A DNA stretch of 64,000 bases, taken from contig NZ_FOZL01000001.1 in assembly GCF_900114625.1 (NCBI RefSeq), forward strand, positions 1,426,001-1,490,000. Direction: 5' to 3'. Below are positions 41,355 to 49,612 of the stretch, one piece after another. This stretch comes from Granulicella pectinivorans. GTDB taxonomy: Bacteria > Acidobacteriota > Terriglobia > Terriglobales > Acidobacteriaceae. The notes beneath the pieces were generated by a model. That model was not told the DNA's origin, did no database searches, and saw only the letters and a program-made list of their open reading frames with translations. A program made the translations under genes and the position numbers. Each line of letters begins with the position of its first letter. Positions within the stretch are counted from its first letter, which is position 1.

Positions 41355-42821
41355 CTACGAACTCAAAACCCACGTATCCTTACTCCCCCCACCCTGCGAA
41401 GAGTTCACCACCAGCGATCCATCCTTCAGCGCCACCCGCGTCAACCCACCCGGCACAATCGTCACCTTGTCCCCATAAAGCACATAGGGCCGCAGGTCCA
41501 CATGCCGCGGCTGCAACTCATCCCCAATCAAACACGGAGCCCGCGAAAACGAGATCGTAGGCTGCGCAATATAGTTCCGCGGATCCGCCTCGATCTTCCT
41601 CGCAAACTCCTCCCGCTCCGCCTTGGTCGACTGCGGCCCAATCAGCATCCCGTACCCGCCGCTCTCACCCACAGCCTTCACCACCAGCTTGTCCAGGTTC
41701 TTCAGCGCGTACTCCCGCTCCTTTGGCCGCGACATCAGATACGTCTCAACATTCTTCAGAATCGGCTCTTCCGAGAGGTAGTACTTGATGATTGCGGGCA
41801 CATACGCATACAGCGCCTTGTCGTCCGCCACCCCCGTCCCAAACGCATTCGCCAGCGTCACATTGCCCGCGCGATACGCATTGAACAACCCGCTCACCCC
41901 AAGAATCGAGTCCCCGCGAAACGCCAGCGGATCGATAAAGTCGTCATCCACGCGCCGGTAGATCACGTCCACCCGACGCAGCCCGCTGGTCGTCCGCATA
42001 TAGATAACGTTGTCGTGCGTCACCAGATCGCGCCCTTCCACCAGCTCGATACCCATCTGCCGGGCCAGGTACGCATGCTCGAAGTAAGCCGAGTTGAACA
42101 CCCCCGGCGACAGCAGCACGATATTCGGCTCAGGCCGACCCTCCGGAGCCAGCGATCGCAGCGTCGAAAGCAACACCTGCGTGTAATGCTCGATCGGCCT
42201 CACGTTATAGCTGCGGAAGAGCTGAGGAAAGATCCTCTTCATCACGCGCCGGTTCGTCAGCATATAGCTCACGCCACTCGGCACCCGCAGGTTATCCTCG
42301 AGCACTACGAACTCGCCATTCTCCAACCGGATCAGGTCCGTCCCGCACACCGCGATATACACATTCCGCGGCACCTGCAGCCCAATCATCTGCCGCCGGA
42401 ACTGCTTGCAGCTATAGATCACCTCACGCGGCACGATCCCGTCGTCCAGAATCCGTCCCTCGTTATAAATGTCCTTCAGGAACAGGTTCAGCGCCGTAAT
42501 CCGCTGCGCCAGACCCCGCTCCACCGTCGCCCACTCCGCGCTGGTAATGATCCTCGGCAGAAGGTCGTACGGAAAGATCTTCTCCGTACCCTCCTCGCGC
42601 CCATATACCGTAAAGGTGATCCCCTGGTTCAGAAAGCTCAGGTCGGCAGACTGCTTCCGCCTCTGCAGCTCGTTGGCCGGCAACCCCGAAAAGTGTTCCA
42701 ACAGTGGCTCATAGTGCGAGCGCAAAGCCTCGCTGTTTTGGAACATCTCGTCGTACGCATGGTCCAGGAGATAGTTCTTCAGTGCGGCTTGCCCGAATTG
42801 GGGTGACATGGCTGGATGCAT
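41355..42821 (-). CDS. Circularly permuted ATP-grasp amide ligase
   Basis: A 488-residue protein of the permuted ATP-grasp class associated with alpha-E proteins. Recognisable parts are IIGLQVPRNVYIAVCGTDL, EFVVLEDNLRVPSGVSYML, VIYRRVDDDFIDPLAFRGDS, LVVKAVGESGGYGMLIGP and IAQPTISFSRAP. The permutation puts the nucleotide-binding lysine region at the C-terminal side. GGAA 6 nt upstream of ATG 42821 (followed by MHPAMSPQFGQAAL) supports this start. It probably forms an amide between small acids or peptides using ATP. It is the first gene of the three-gene operon and is divergent from the phospholipase gene. Confidence 0.92.
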   Translation of the reverse strand: MHPAMSPQFGQAALKNYLLDHAYDEMFQNSEALRSHYEPLLEHFSGLPANELQRRKQSADLSFLNQGITFTVYGREEGTEKIFPYDLLPRIITSAEWATVERGLAQRITALNLFLKDIYNEGRILDDGIVPREVIYSCKQFRRQMIGLQVPRNVYIAVCGTDLIRLENGEFVVLEDNLRVPSGVSYMLTNRRVMKRIFPQLFRSYNVRPIEHYTQVLLSTLRSLAPEGRPEPNIVLLSPGVFNSAYFEHAYLARQMGIELVEGRDLVTHDNVIYMRTTSGLRRVDVIYRRVDDDFIDPLAFRGDSILGVSGLFNAYRAGNVTLANAFGTGVADDKALYAYVPAIIKYYLSEEPILKNVETYLMSRPKEREYALKNLDKLVVKAVGESGGYGMLIGPQSTKAEREEFARKIEADPRNYIAQPTISFSRAPCLIGDELQPRHVDLRPYVLYGDKVTIVPGGLTRVALKDGSLVVNSSQGGGSKDTWVLSS

Positions 42822-42970
42822 GAGAGTTCCATGAGTATAAGTCACGCCACTGCCTCCCCGGACCCTTTCCCATGCGCTTTTCCACCCAGCCCACAAAAAA
42901 TCCAGCCACCCCCGCGCCCGGTTTCCGAATCCAACCATCGTCGGTTGTCCTCAAGAAAGAGCCCACACGC

Positions 42971-44539
42971 ATGCCCGTTCTTCGTTCGCTCCCTCGTCTT
43001 CGCTCCCTGATGGCGTTGCTCCTGCTCCTCCTCATCCCCGCCCGACCCGCAGCCGCCTACTCCGTCCTCTCCCACGAAGAGGTCGTCGACATGGCCTGGC
43101 TCACCACCATCGTCCCCATGCTCAAGGCCCGCTTCCCGAACATGACCGACGCCGACATCGTCACCGCGCACTCCTACGCCTACGGCGGCTCCGTCATTCA
43201 GGACATCGGCTACTACCCCTTCGGGAACCCCTACTACTCCGACCTTCTCCACTACGTCCGCACCGGCGACTTCGTCTCCTCGCTCATCCGCGAGTCCAAA
43301 GACCCCAACGAGTACGCCTTTGCACTCGGAGCCCTCGCCCACTACTGCGGTGACGTCTACGGCCACCCCGCCGTCAACCTGGCCACCGCCAACGAATTCC
43401 CCAAAGACCGCAAGCTTTTCGGCCACATCGTCACCTACGACAACGACAAAGTCGCCCACCTCCGCACCGAGTTCGGCTTCGACGTCATCCAGGTCGCGCA
43501 CGGCCGCTACTCGCAACAGAACTACCGCGACTTCATCGGATTCCAGGTATCGAAAACTCTTCTTGAAAACGCCTTCCAGGAAACCTACGGCGTCCCCATG
43601 AACTCCGTCATGACCCACGAAGACCTTGCCATCGCCACCTACCGCAAGGCAGTCTCCAGCATCATCCCCAACATGACCGCCGTCGCCGCCAAGCACTACA
43701 AGAAAGAGATACAGGCTGAAAACCCCGGCTATGAGAAGAAGAAGTTCATCTACCGCCTCCACAACACGGAGTTCGAAAAGACCTACGGCAAGGGCTACAT
43801 CCACCCCGGCTTCGGCACTCGCTTTCTCGGCTTCATCGTGGAGCACCTCCCCAAGATCGGCCCTCTCAAGGCCCTCAAGCTCTCACTCCCCGACGCCGAC
43901 ACCCAGGCCATCTATCTCAAGAGCATCAACACCACCGTCGACAACTACAAACTGAGCCTCGCCAAGGTCATTCCTCCGCAAGCCTCGGTTCCCGGCGTCC
44001 CCACACCTGCGCTGCCCATGAAGCCGGCCCAGCCCCTCGACCCCGCCGCCGTCAAGGCCGCCGCGTCCGGCCAGGCGACACCGCCCTCACCTGAAACCGT
44101 TACAAACTCGCAGCCCGCTACCGCAGCGCCTCTCCCGGTCACCGTAGCCGCCCCCAAACCCGACGCCACCCTCGCCTCCGCCCCCGACCTCCTCGCCGGC
44201 GTTCAGAAGGCACCCGACCTTGCCGAGATCGATCTCGATACCGGCAAGCCTTCTCGCCTCGGAGAGTACCGCCTTGCCGACCTCACCTACGCCCGTCTCC
44301 TCGACGACCTACTCCGCAAAAACAAAGACAAGACCACCCTCACCCCCGACCTCCACCAGTCCTTCAAAGACTTCTACGCCGGCACTCGACCCGAACCCGT
44401 CTGGTACCAGAAGACCCCCAAGGACTGGGCCGCCCTCACCTCCAACCTCGCCACCCTCGACGCCCTGCCCATGGCGCCCGCCCCGCCACCACCCGCGCCC
44501 TCCGGCGTGCCGGCTCCCGCAGCTCTCGAGAAGGAATAA
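42971..44539 (+). CDS. Exported zinc-dependent phospholipase C-like protein
   Basis: A 522-residue protein with a signal peptide (ALLLLLLIPARPAAA). The domain resembles zinc-dependent phospholipase C: SHEEVVDMAW, then ALAHYCGDVYGHPAVN, with a further His in MTHEDLAIATYRK. These give the three-zinc site. The enzyme would hydrolyse phospholipid headgroups. A Pro/Ala-rich linker (about 340-430) and a second acidic helical segment follow, a tail absent from simple PLCs. ATG 42971 gives the best signal peptide, but 43010 is possible. It is divergent from the ATP-grasp operon. Confidence 0.8.
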   Translation: MPVLRSLPRLRSLMALLLLLLIPARPAAAYSVLSHEEVVDMAWLTTIVPMLKARFPNMTDADIVTAHSYAYGGSVIQDIGYYPFGNPYYSDLLHYVRTGDFVSSLIRESKDPNEYAFALGALAHYCGDVYGHPAVNLATANEFPKDRKLFGHIVTYDNDKVAHLRTEFGFDVIQVAHGRYSQQNYRDFIGFQVSKTLLENAFQETYGVPMNSVMTHEDLAIATYRKAVSSIIPNMTAVAAKHYKKEIQAENPGYEKKKFIYRLHNTEFEKTYGKGYIHPGFGTRFLGFIVEHLPKIGPLKALKLSLPDADTQAIYLKSINTTVDNYKLSLAKVIPPQASVPGVPTPALPMKPAQPLDPAAVKAAASGQATPPSPETVTNSQPATAAPLPVTVAAPKPDATLASAPDLLAGVQKAPDLAEIDLDTGKPSRLGEYRLADLTYARLLDDLLRKNKDKTTLTPDLHQSFKDFYAGTRPEPVWYQKTPKDWAALTSNLATLDALPMAPAPPPPAPSGVPAPAALEKE

Positions 44540-44837
44540 AAATCCGTCCTGCTTTCGGCATGCATCGACCAGAAAAACAGACATGGACAAAACACCGTCC
44601 CGTGTCCACATTTTCCAGACAAATCCCCACGTTGTGCCGACCCGAAAACTGCCGGTAAATGCCTAAGAAACCCGAAGAAATACCCCTAAAACCCTAAAAT
44701 CGACCACAAAACCCCACAAATACCAAAGTTGTTTATTTGCAAAGGGTTAGAGGTGTGTCAAAACTGCGAATTGTGTGGTGAGATCGGCACAAGTTACCAA
44801 GACGTCTAGGGAAATCGCTGAAATTGGCCTGACCAAT
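44540..44837. other. AT-rich gap, no gene
   Basis: About 298 bases lie between convergent genes. Much of it (44640-44780) is A-rich, with several CCCTAAAA-like words (CCCCTAAAACCCTAAAATC) and a TTATTTG run. I see no coding frame or hairpin that would qualify as a feature. Confidence 0.4.
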
Positions 44838-45848
44838 TCACAGCGAAACCCGCCCAGCGCCCACCGGAAACGGTGTCCCATGCCGAGCCGCCTTCCATAT
44901 CTCCCAAAGCAAATCGACCGAGGAGAGGGCGAGCACGATCCGGAACCCCATATTCACGAAGTGATTCGTCAAAGCCACCAGATAGGCCATATCCGGATCG
45001 GAACCGCGCGGCACAAAGTAAACCTTCACCACGATCGCCAGTGCGATCGTCGCGATCGAGAGCACCTTCACCCCGATCGTCAGCGCCGCGTCCGTCTGTC
45101 TCCCCCTCGGTCGCAGTCCGATGGATCGCAGCACCACCTGCGCCACCATCAACGCCAGAATCCCCGTGTAAAGCCAGCGCGAAGTATCCGTCAGCGGAGC
45201 CATGCGCATGATCGCCGCACCCGGCCCAATGATGAGGAATGGATGAGACGGCACCATCAGGAAATAAGCCACCGCTACCACTTGGATCACCAGTTCGAAG
45301 ACCCGCGCCGGCATGCTCTTCCCCTGTTCACCAGGTACGTGCTTCTCGACCCGCGGCAGCTTCGCGGGGTCCCAGTCGTCCTCCCAGGGCATCGCCTTGC
45401 CAGCCCGCTCCAGCAGCGCGAACACCAGCGTCACCACGGCCCAGAACGTCAGCAGCACTGGGATGAACTGCAGGATCGCCGCCCCGATGGAGTCCAGCGT
45501 ATGCCGCGGCGCAGGTCCAAAGACCAGCGCCATAGTCTGCGCCAACGCATAGATCGCCGCCACGAACGGCAGAGCCCGCCGGAGCGTGAAAATGTAAAAC
45601 GGAAACACCGTCGGCCCGATCAGCGACCGCTGCGGCAGATACCGCATTGCCACGGCCTCCGGTTTCCCATGCGCCTTCAGCACCGCGCTCACTTCGCCGT
45701 CCGTCAGCGGACGGCCCATCGTCTCCGCCCGGTCGTCCATCGTTTCCAACAAGTGAGCGCGCAGCTCCGCCAGGGTATCGGCCTTCGTCTCCACCGGCAG
45801 AAACCGCCCTACAACCTGTAAATACCGATCAAGCAGCTCCATCGTCAT
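44838..45848 (-). CDS. Membrane protein with an N-terminal HAAS-like domain
   Basis: A 336-residue protein. An N-terminal helical domain (about 1-75: MELLDRYLQVVGRFLPVETK through KPEAVAMRYLP) resembles the HAAS/DUF1700 domains of PadR-controlled membrane proteins. Six or seven hydrophobic segments follow (from about residue 80). The function is unknown; relatives are often small ABC or sensory membrane proteins. The start overlaps the PadR regulator's stop by 20 bases, so the two are translationally coupled. AAAGGACGGA lies directly upstream of the ATG. Confidence 0.75.
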   Translation of the reverse strand: MTMELLDRYLQVVGRFLPVETKADTLAELRAHLLETMDDRAETMGRPLTDGEVSAVLKAHGKPEAVAMRYLPQRSLIGPTVFPFYIFTLRRALPFVAAIYALAQTMALVFGPAPRHTLDSIGAAILQFIPVLLTFWAVVTLVFALLERAGKAMPWEDDWDPAKLPRVEKHVPGEQGKSMPARVFELVIQVVAVAYFLMVPSHPFLIIGPGAAIMRMAPLTDTSRWLYTGILALMVAQVVLRSIGLRPRGRQTDAALTIGVKVLSIATIALAIVVKVYFVPRGSDPDMAYLVALTNHFVNMGFRIVLALSSVDLLWEIWKAARHGTPFPVGAGRVSL

Positions 45849-46191
45849 TCCGTCCTTTCAGAATCCGCGTCACCGAATCGTTGATCGCCGTCCACTCTGC
45901 CAGCAGAGCCGTCAGCGTCGCCTCGCCCCCAGCCGAGAGCCGGTAGAAGCGCTTGTTCCTCTTCTCCTCCTCGCGCCATTCGCTGGTCAGCAAGCCTTGC
46001 GCCTCCAGCCGCCGCAGCAGGGGATAGAGCGTACTCTCCTCGATCGCCAGCCCTTCATCCGCAAGGGCCTTGCGCAGGGTGTACCCGTAATGCTCCTTCC
46101 GAAGCTGAACCAGCACCGCCAGGACCAGGCAGCCCCGCCGTAGCTCCAGCCGAAGCGAGTCGAACATCTCGTTTTGTGGTGGATGGATCAT
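45829..46191 (-). CDS. PadR-family transcriptional regulator
   Basis: A 120-residue winged-helix protein: GCLVLAVLVQLRKEHYGYTL, IEESTLYPLLRRLEAQGLLT (recognition helix) and the wing RNKRFYRLSAGGEATL are the PadR signature, with a C-terminal dimer helix. PadR proteins usually repress a neighbouring operon and release on binding a small hydrophobic molecule. It probably controls itself and the membrane protein downstream, through the inverted repeat at 46202-46226. Confidence 0.9.
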   Translation of the reverse strand: MIHPPQNEMFDSLRLELRRGCLVLAVLVQLRKEHYGYTLRKALADEGLAIEESTLYPLLRRLEAQGLLTSEWREEEKRNKRFYRLSAGGEATLTALLAEWTAINDSVTRILKGRNDDGAA

Positions 46192-46201
46192 ACTGTGCTG
46201 A

Positions 46202-46226
46202 ACACACTGTACGGCACACAGTGTGC
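46202..46226. promoter_or_regulatory. Operator-like inverted repeat of the PadR gene
   Basis: ACACACTGT (46202-46210) and ACAGTGTGC (46218-46226) form an 8-of-9 dyad with a 7-base spacer, 10 bases upstream of the PadR ATG. PadR operators typically look like ATGT/ACAT-centred dyads of this size. Confidence 0.6.
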
Positions 46227-46252
46227 GCCGTCAAGTATTTAAAACAATCGCG

Positions 46253-46258
46253 TAAACT
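46253..46258 (+). promoter_or_regulatory. -10-like box before the ChaN-like gene
   Basis: TAAACT followed by 9 nt (CGTCGAATC) and then ATG. No ribosome site is visible. The box lies 27 bases from the PadR operator. Confidence 0.4.
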
Positions 46259-46267
46259 CGTCGAATC

Positions 46268-47518
46268 ATGATCATGAAAACGTTCGCCCTGTTGTTCTGC
46301 ACGCCTGTGCTTGTCTTTTCCGCGGTGGCACAGGCCCCGGCAAAACCGAAGCCGACCTTCGAGGAGGCACTTCTTGCCGCCCGCACCCCACTCACCATCG
46401 TTGACGGGAAACTCGCCGGGCCGGGCGCCGACCTGCTGGCGCAGGCCGTAGCGTCATCCCGCTTCGTTCTCCTGGGGGAGGACCACATCACGCGAGAGAT
46501 CCCGGTCTTTGCGGCGGCGCTCTGCGATCTCATGCACCCGGACGCCTATGTCGTTGAGGCCGGGCCCTACGCGACGCAATATGTAGACGGTCTTCTGCGC
46601 GCCCCGGACCGCGCCGCCCGTATGGCCGAACACGTCCAGAGATATCCAGAGGACATGGCGTTTCTGAATATCCGGCAGGAGAACGAGATGGCCGCCCACT
46701 GCGCTGCGGCGAATCCAGGCCTGCACCTGTGGGGCGTCGACCAGGAATTTCTGGGTGCCGCTGAATTTCTTCTGCATGCCATGGCCGAGACACAGAATGG
46801 GCCACGCGCCACTGCCGCCATTGCTGAGGCTCGCACCGCGGCGCATGCCGCCGAGGTCTTGGCGCTTGCGACCGGTGATCCCATGAAAACCTGGCTCCTG
46901 GCTGCCAAGCCAAGCGAAATCAGCGTCTTACAGGATGCCGTCAACGCGGATGGAACCGCCGTGACGAGCGATCTTCTGAAGGAACTGGTCGCATCCCGCG
47001 CCATCTACCTGCGCGGAGACAGCGAAGCCAACCACCAGCGCGCTCTGCTGATGAAGCAACATTTTCTGTCCCGCTACAGGCCGCTCAAGGCGGCGAACCC
47101 GAACGCACGCGTCCTCTTTAAGTTCGGCGATGTACACCTCGAAAAGGGGTACAACGCCCTGAATCAGCGCGATCTGGGCAATCTCGTGGCGGAGATGGCG
47201 GATGCGGAACAGACGCAGTCCCTGCACCTGTTCCTTTATGGAGCGAAGGGCATGCACTCCCTCTTCGGCGGTTACGGCAAACCGATGAAACAAGAGGCTT
47301 TCGTCCTGAATGACACACCGGACGACTGGACCAACGTAGCCGTCGCCGGTCTTTACCCGCAGCAGCCGGGCGCCAAGGGTACCGTGTACACCATCTACGA
47401 CCTGCGCAAACTGCGGTTCAAGCGCCTCGACCTGCCCCAGCGCTGGCGGCAACTTGTCTTCTCCTACGATCTTTTCGTGCTTGCGCCGGAGACTACGGCC
47501 GCCGAAAAAATCCGGTGA
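46268..47518 (+). CDS. Exported ChaN/EreA-like protein
   Basis: A 416-residue secreted protein. The signal peptide ends near AVAQA. The domain is of the ChaN/Tiki/erythromycin-esterase superfamily: VLLGEDHITREIPVF (GExH motif), VVEAGPY, and FKFGDVHLEKGYN near residue 280. Members bind haem (ChaN) or hydrolyse esters (EreA) through His/Glu pairs; neither can be assigned here. It is divergent from the PadR gene, whose operator lies between them, so the two genes might share regulation. Confidence 0.7.
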   Translation: MIMKTFALLFCTPVLVFSAVAQAPAKPKPTFEEALLAARTPLTIVDGKLAGPGADLLAQAVASSRFVLLGEDHITREIPVFAAALCDLMHPDAYVVEAGPYATQYVDGLLRAPDRAARMAEHVQRYPEDMAFLNIRQENEMAAHCAAANPGLHLWGVDQEFLGAAEFLLHAMAETQNGPRATAAIAEARTAAHAAEVLALATGDPMKTWLLAAKPSEISVLQDAVNADGTAVTSDLLKELVASRAIYLRGDSEANHQRALLMKQHFLSRYRPLKAANPNARVLFKFGDVHLEKGYNALNQRDLGNLVAEMADAEQTQSLHLFLYGAKGMHSLFGGYGKPMKQEAFVLNDTPDDWTNVAVAGLYPQQPGAKGTVYTIYDLRKLRFKRLDLPQRWRQLVFSYDLFVLAPETTAAEKIR

Positions 47519-47636
47519 AACCGCATTTCCATGCCCTGTTAATACGGTGGGGGCGTCGAACGGACCCCCACCCTGCTATCCTAAGAGGGACGCGCATTTT
47601 CCCCTCAAGCGCCCATCTAAAGGACATCCAACCGCA

Positions 47637-49460
47637 GTGAGCAATAGCCCTATCTTCAACATCGCCATCATCGCCCACGTCGATCACGGTAAGACCACGC
47701 TTGTCGACGCCATGCTCCGCCAGTCCGGCACGTTCCGCACCAACGAATCCGTCGCCGACCGCGTCATGGATTCCAACGATCTCGAAAAAGAGCGTGGTAT
47801 TACCATTCTCGCGAAGAACACCGCGATCCACTACAAGAATTCGAAGATCAACATCGTCGACACCCCAGGCCACGCCGACTTCGGCGGAGAAGTAGAGCGC
47901 GCCTTGAAGATGGTCGACGGCGTCGTCCTCCTCGTCGATGCGTCGGAAGGCCCCCTGCCGCAGACGCGTTACGTGCTCTCGAAGGCCCTTGAAGCAGGCC
48001 TCACGCCGATTCTCGTCATCAATAAGATCGATCGTCCGGACGCGCGTCCCCAGGAAGTCATCAACGAGGTTTATGACCTCTTCATCGACCTCGACGCCAG
48101 CGAAGACGTTCTCGAGTTCCCCATCATCTACACCAACGGCAAGGCCGGTACGGCCACGATGGACCTCGCGCAGCCGGGCACGGATCTCCAGCCCCTCTTC
48201 GAGCTCATCATCGCGACGATCCCCGTCTCAACGGGCGATCCTGAAGGTCCGCTTCAGATCCTGGTGACCAACCTCGACTACTCCGACTACCTCGGACGCC
48301 TCGCTATCGGTCGCGTCTTCAACGGCACGCTCAAGACCGGCCAGGAAGTTGCCGTCTCGAAGATCAACGGCTCGCTCGAAACCGTCAAGATCACCAAGCT
48401 CTTCTCCTTCGACGGCTTGAAGCGGACTGACATCACGGAGACGGTCACCGGCGATATCGTGGCCATCGCCGGCGTCCCGGGAATCACCATCGGCGAGAGC
48501 TTCACGTCGGTCGAGAACCCCAAGCCGCTGCCGCTCATCAAGATCGACGAGCCCACCATCGCCATCAACTTCTCGGTGAACAACTCGCCCTTCGCCGGCC
48601 GCGAAGGCAAGTACGTCACCAGCCGCAATATCAAGGAGAGGTTGGACCGCGAGCTGCTGACCAACGTTTCGATCCGCGTTGAAGATACCGGATCACCGGA
48701 GACCTTCAAGGTCCTGGGCCGTGGTGAACTCCAGCTTTCCGTGCTCATCGAAATGATGCGCCGCGAAGGCTTCGAGCTCATGGTCTCGCGTCCGCAGATC
48801 GTCACCAAGCGCATCGACGGCGAGTTGATGGAGCCCTCCGAGATCCTCACGATCGATATTCCCGAGAGCTTTGTGGGTACGGTCATCGAGCGCCTTGGAC
48901 CGAGAAAAGGCGAGATGGTCAAGATGGGGAACCACGGTTCAGGCCGTGTCCGCATGGAGTTCAAGGTTCCGTCGCGCGGACTGATCGGTCTGCGCAACGA
49001 AATGCTCACCGAGACCCGCGGAACCATCGTGATGAACTCGATCTCCGGCGACTATATCCCCTACCAGGGCGAGATTCCGCAGCGCCAGTCCGGCGCTTTG
49101 ATCTCCGACCGTCAGGGGACGACGACGATGTACGCACTGGACATGATCCAGGAGCGCGGCGTCCTCTTCCTTCCCGATGGAGCCGAGGTCTACGAGGGCA
49201 TGCTCGTCGGCGAACACTCCCGCGACAACGATCTCGACGTCAATGCGGTTCGCGAGAAGAAGCTCACGAACATGCGTGCTTCGGGTTCCGATGACGCTGT
49301 TCGCCTGGTTCCGTACAAGGTGCTGACGCTCGAGCAGTCGATCGAGTTCATCGCCGAGGACGAGCTGGTCGAGGTGACGCCGAAGTCGATCCGTATGCGC
49401 AAGAAGATCCTTCAGGCCAACCGCCGCCCCAAAAAGGGCCAGGGCGGACCGCAGGAATAG
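47637..49460 (+). CDS. typA: Ribosome-associated GTPase TypA/BipA
   Basis: A 607-residue translational GTPase. AHVDHGKT (P-loop), the switch II DTPGHADFGGEV and NKIDRPDA (G4) are in place, followed by EF-Tu-like domain II, EF-G-like domains III and V, and the BipA-specific C-terminal domain. BipA assists 50S assembly at low temperature and under stress. GTG at 47637 is used because the protein then opens with SNSPIFNIAIIAHVDHGKTT as in homologues; AAGGA lies about 13 nt upstream. The perfect 16-bp terminator follows. Confidence 0.95.
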   Translation: MSNSPIFNIAIIAHVDHGKTTLVDAMLRQSGTFRTNESVADRVMDSNDLEKERGITILAKNTAIHYKNSKINIVDTPGHADFGGEVERALKMVDGVVLLVDASEGPLPQTRYVLSKALEAGLTPILVINKIDRPDARPQEVINEVYDLFIDLDASEDVLEFPIIYTNGKAGTATMDLAQPGTDLQPLFELIIATIPVSTGDPEGPLQILVTNLDYSDYLGRLAIGRVFNGTLKTGQEVAVSKINGSLETVKITKLFSFDGLKRTDITETVTGDIVAIAGVPGITIGESFTSVENPKPLPLIKIDEPTIAINFSVNNSPFAGREGKYVTSRNIKERLDRELLTNVSIRVEDTGSPETFKVLGRGELQLSVLIEMMRREGFELMVSRPQIVTKRIDGELMEPSEILTIDIPESFVGTVIERLGPRKGEMVKMGNHGSGRVRMEFKVPSRGLIGLRNEMLTETRGTIVMNSISGDYIPYQGEIPQRQSGALISDRQGTTTMYALDMIQERGVLFLPDGAEVYEGMLVGEHSRDNDLDVNAVREKKLTNMRASGSDDAVRLVPYKVLTLEQSIEFIAEDELVEVTPKSIRMRKKILQANRRPKKGQGGPQE

Positions 49461-49476
49461 AGATAGACCCAACGAA

Positions 49477-49513
49477 GACAAAGCCCCATCCATCTGGATG
49501 GGGCTTTGTCGTG
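49477..49513 (+). terminator. Rho-independent terminator of typA
   Basis: GACAAAGCCCCATCCA pairs perfectly with TGGATGGGGCTTTGTC around TC (16 bp). The downstream T-run is weak (GTGTGG). Confidence 0.85.
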
Positions 49514-49612
49514 TGGAAGGCACGTGCGACGCTCTTGCGTGGGCGACCTCTTGAAGCGGATGCTCCGGAACCAATCCTGATGAGGTGACGTACAGAGGGT
49601 ATCGGAGGGATC

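Noticed and set aside
43010..43846. Long minus-strand frame opposite the phospholipase gene
   Set aside because: Valine/glycine/aspartate-rich repetition typical of an antisense shadow; the plus strand has a signal peptide and zinc motifs.
44640..44760. Telomere-like CCCTAAAA words
   Set aside because: Only a few irregular copies in an A-rich gap; this is simple composition rather than a repeat array.
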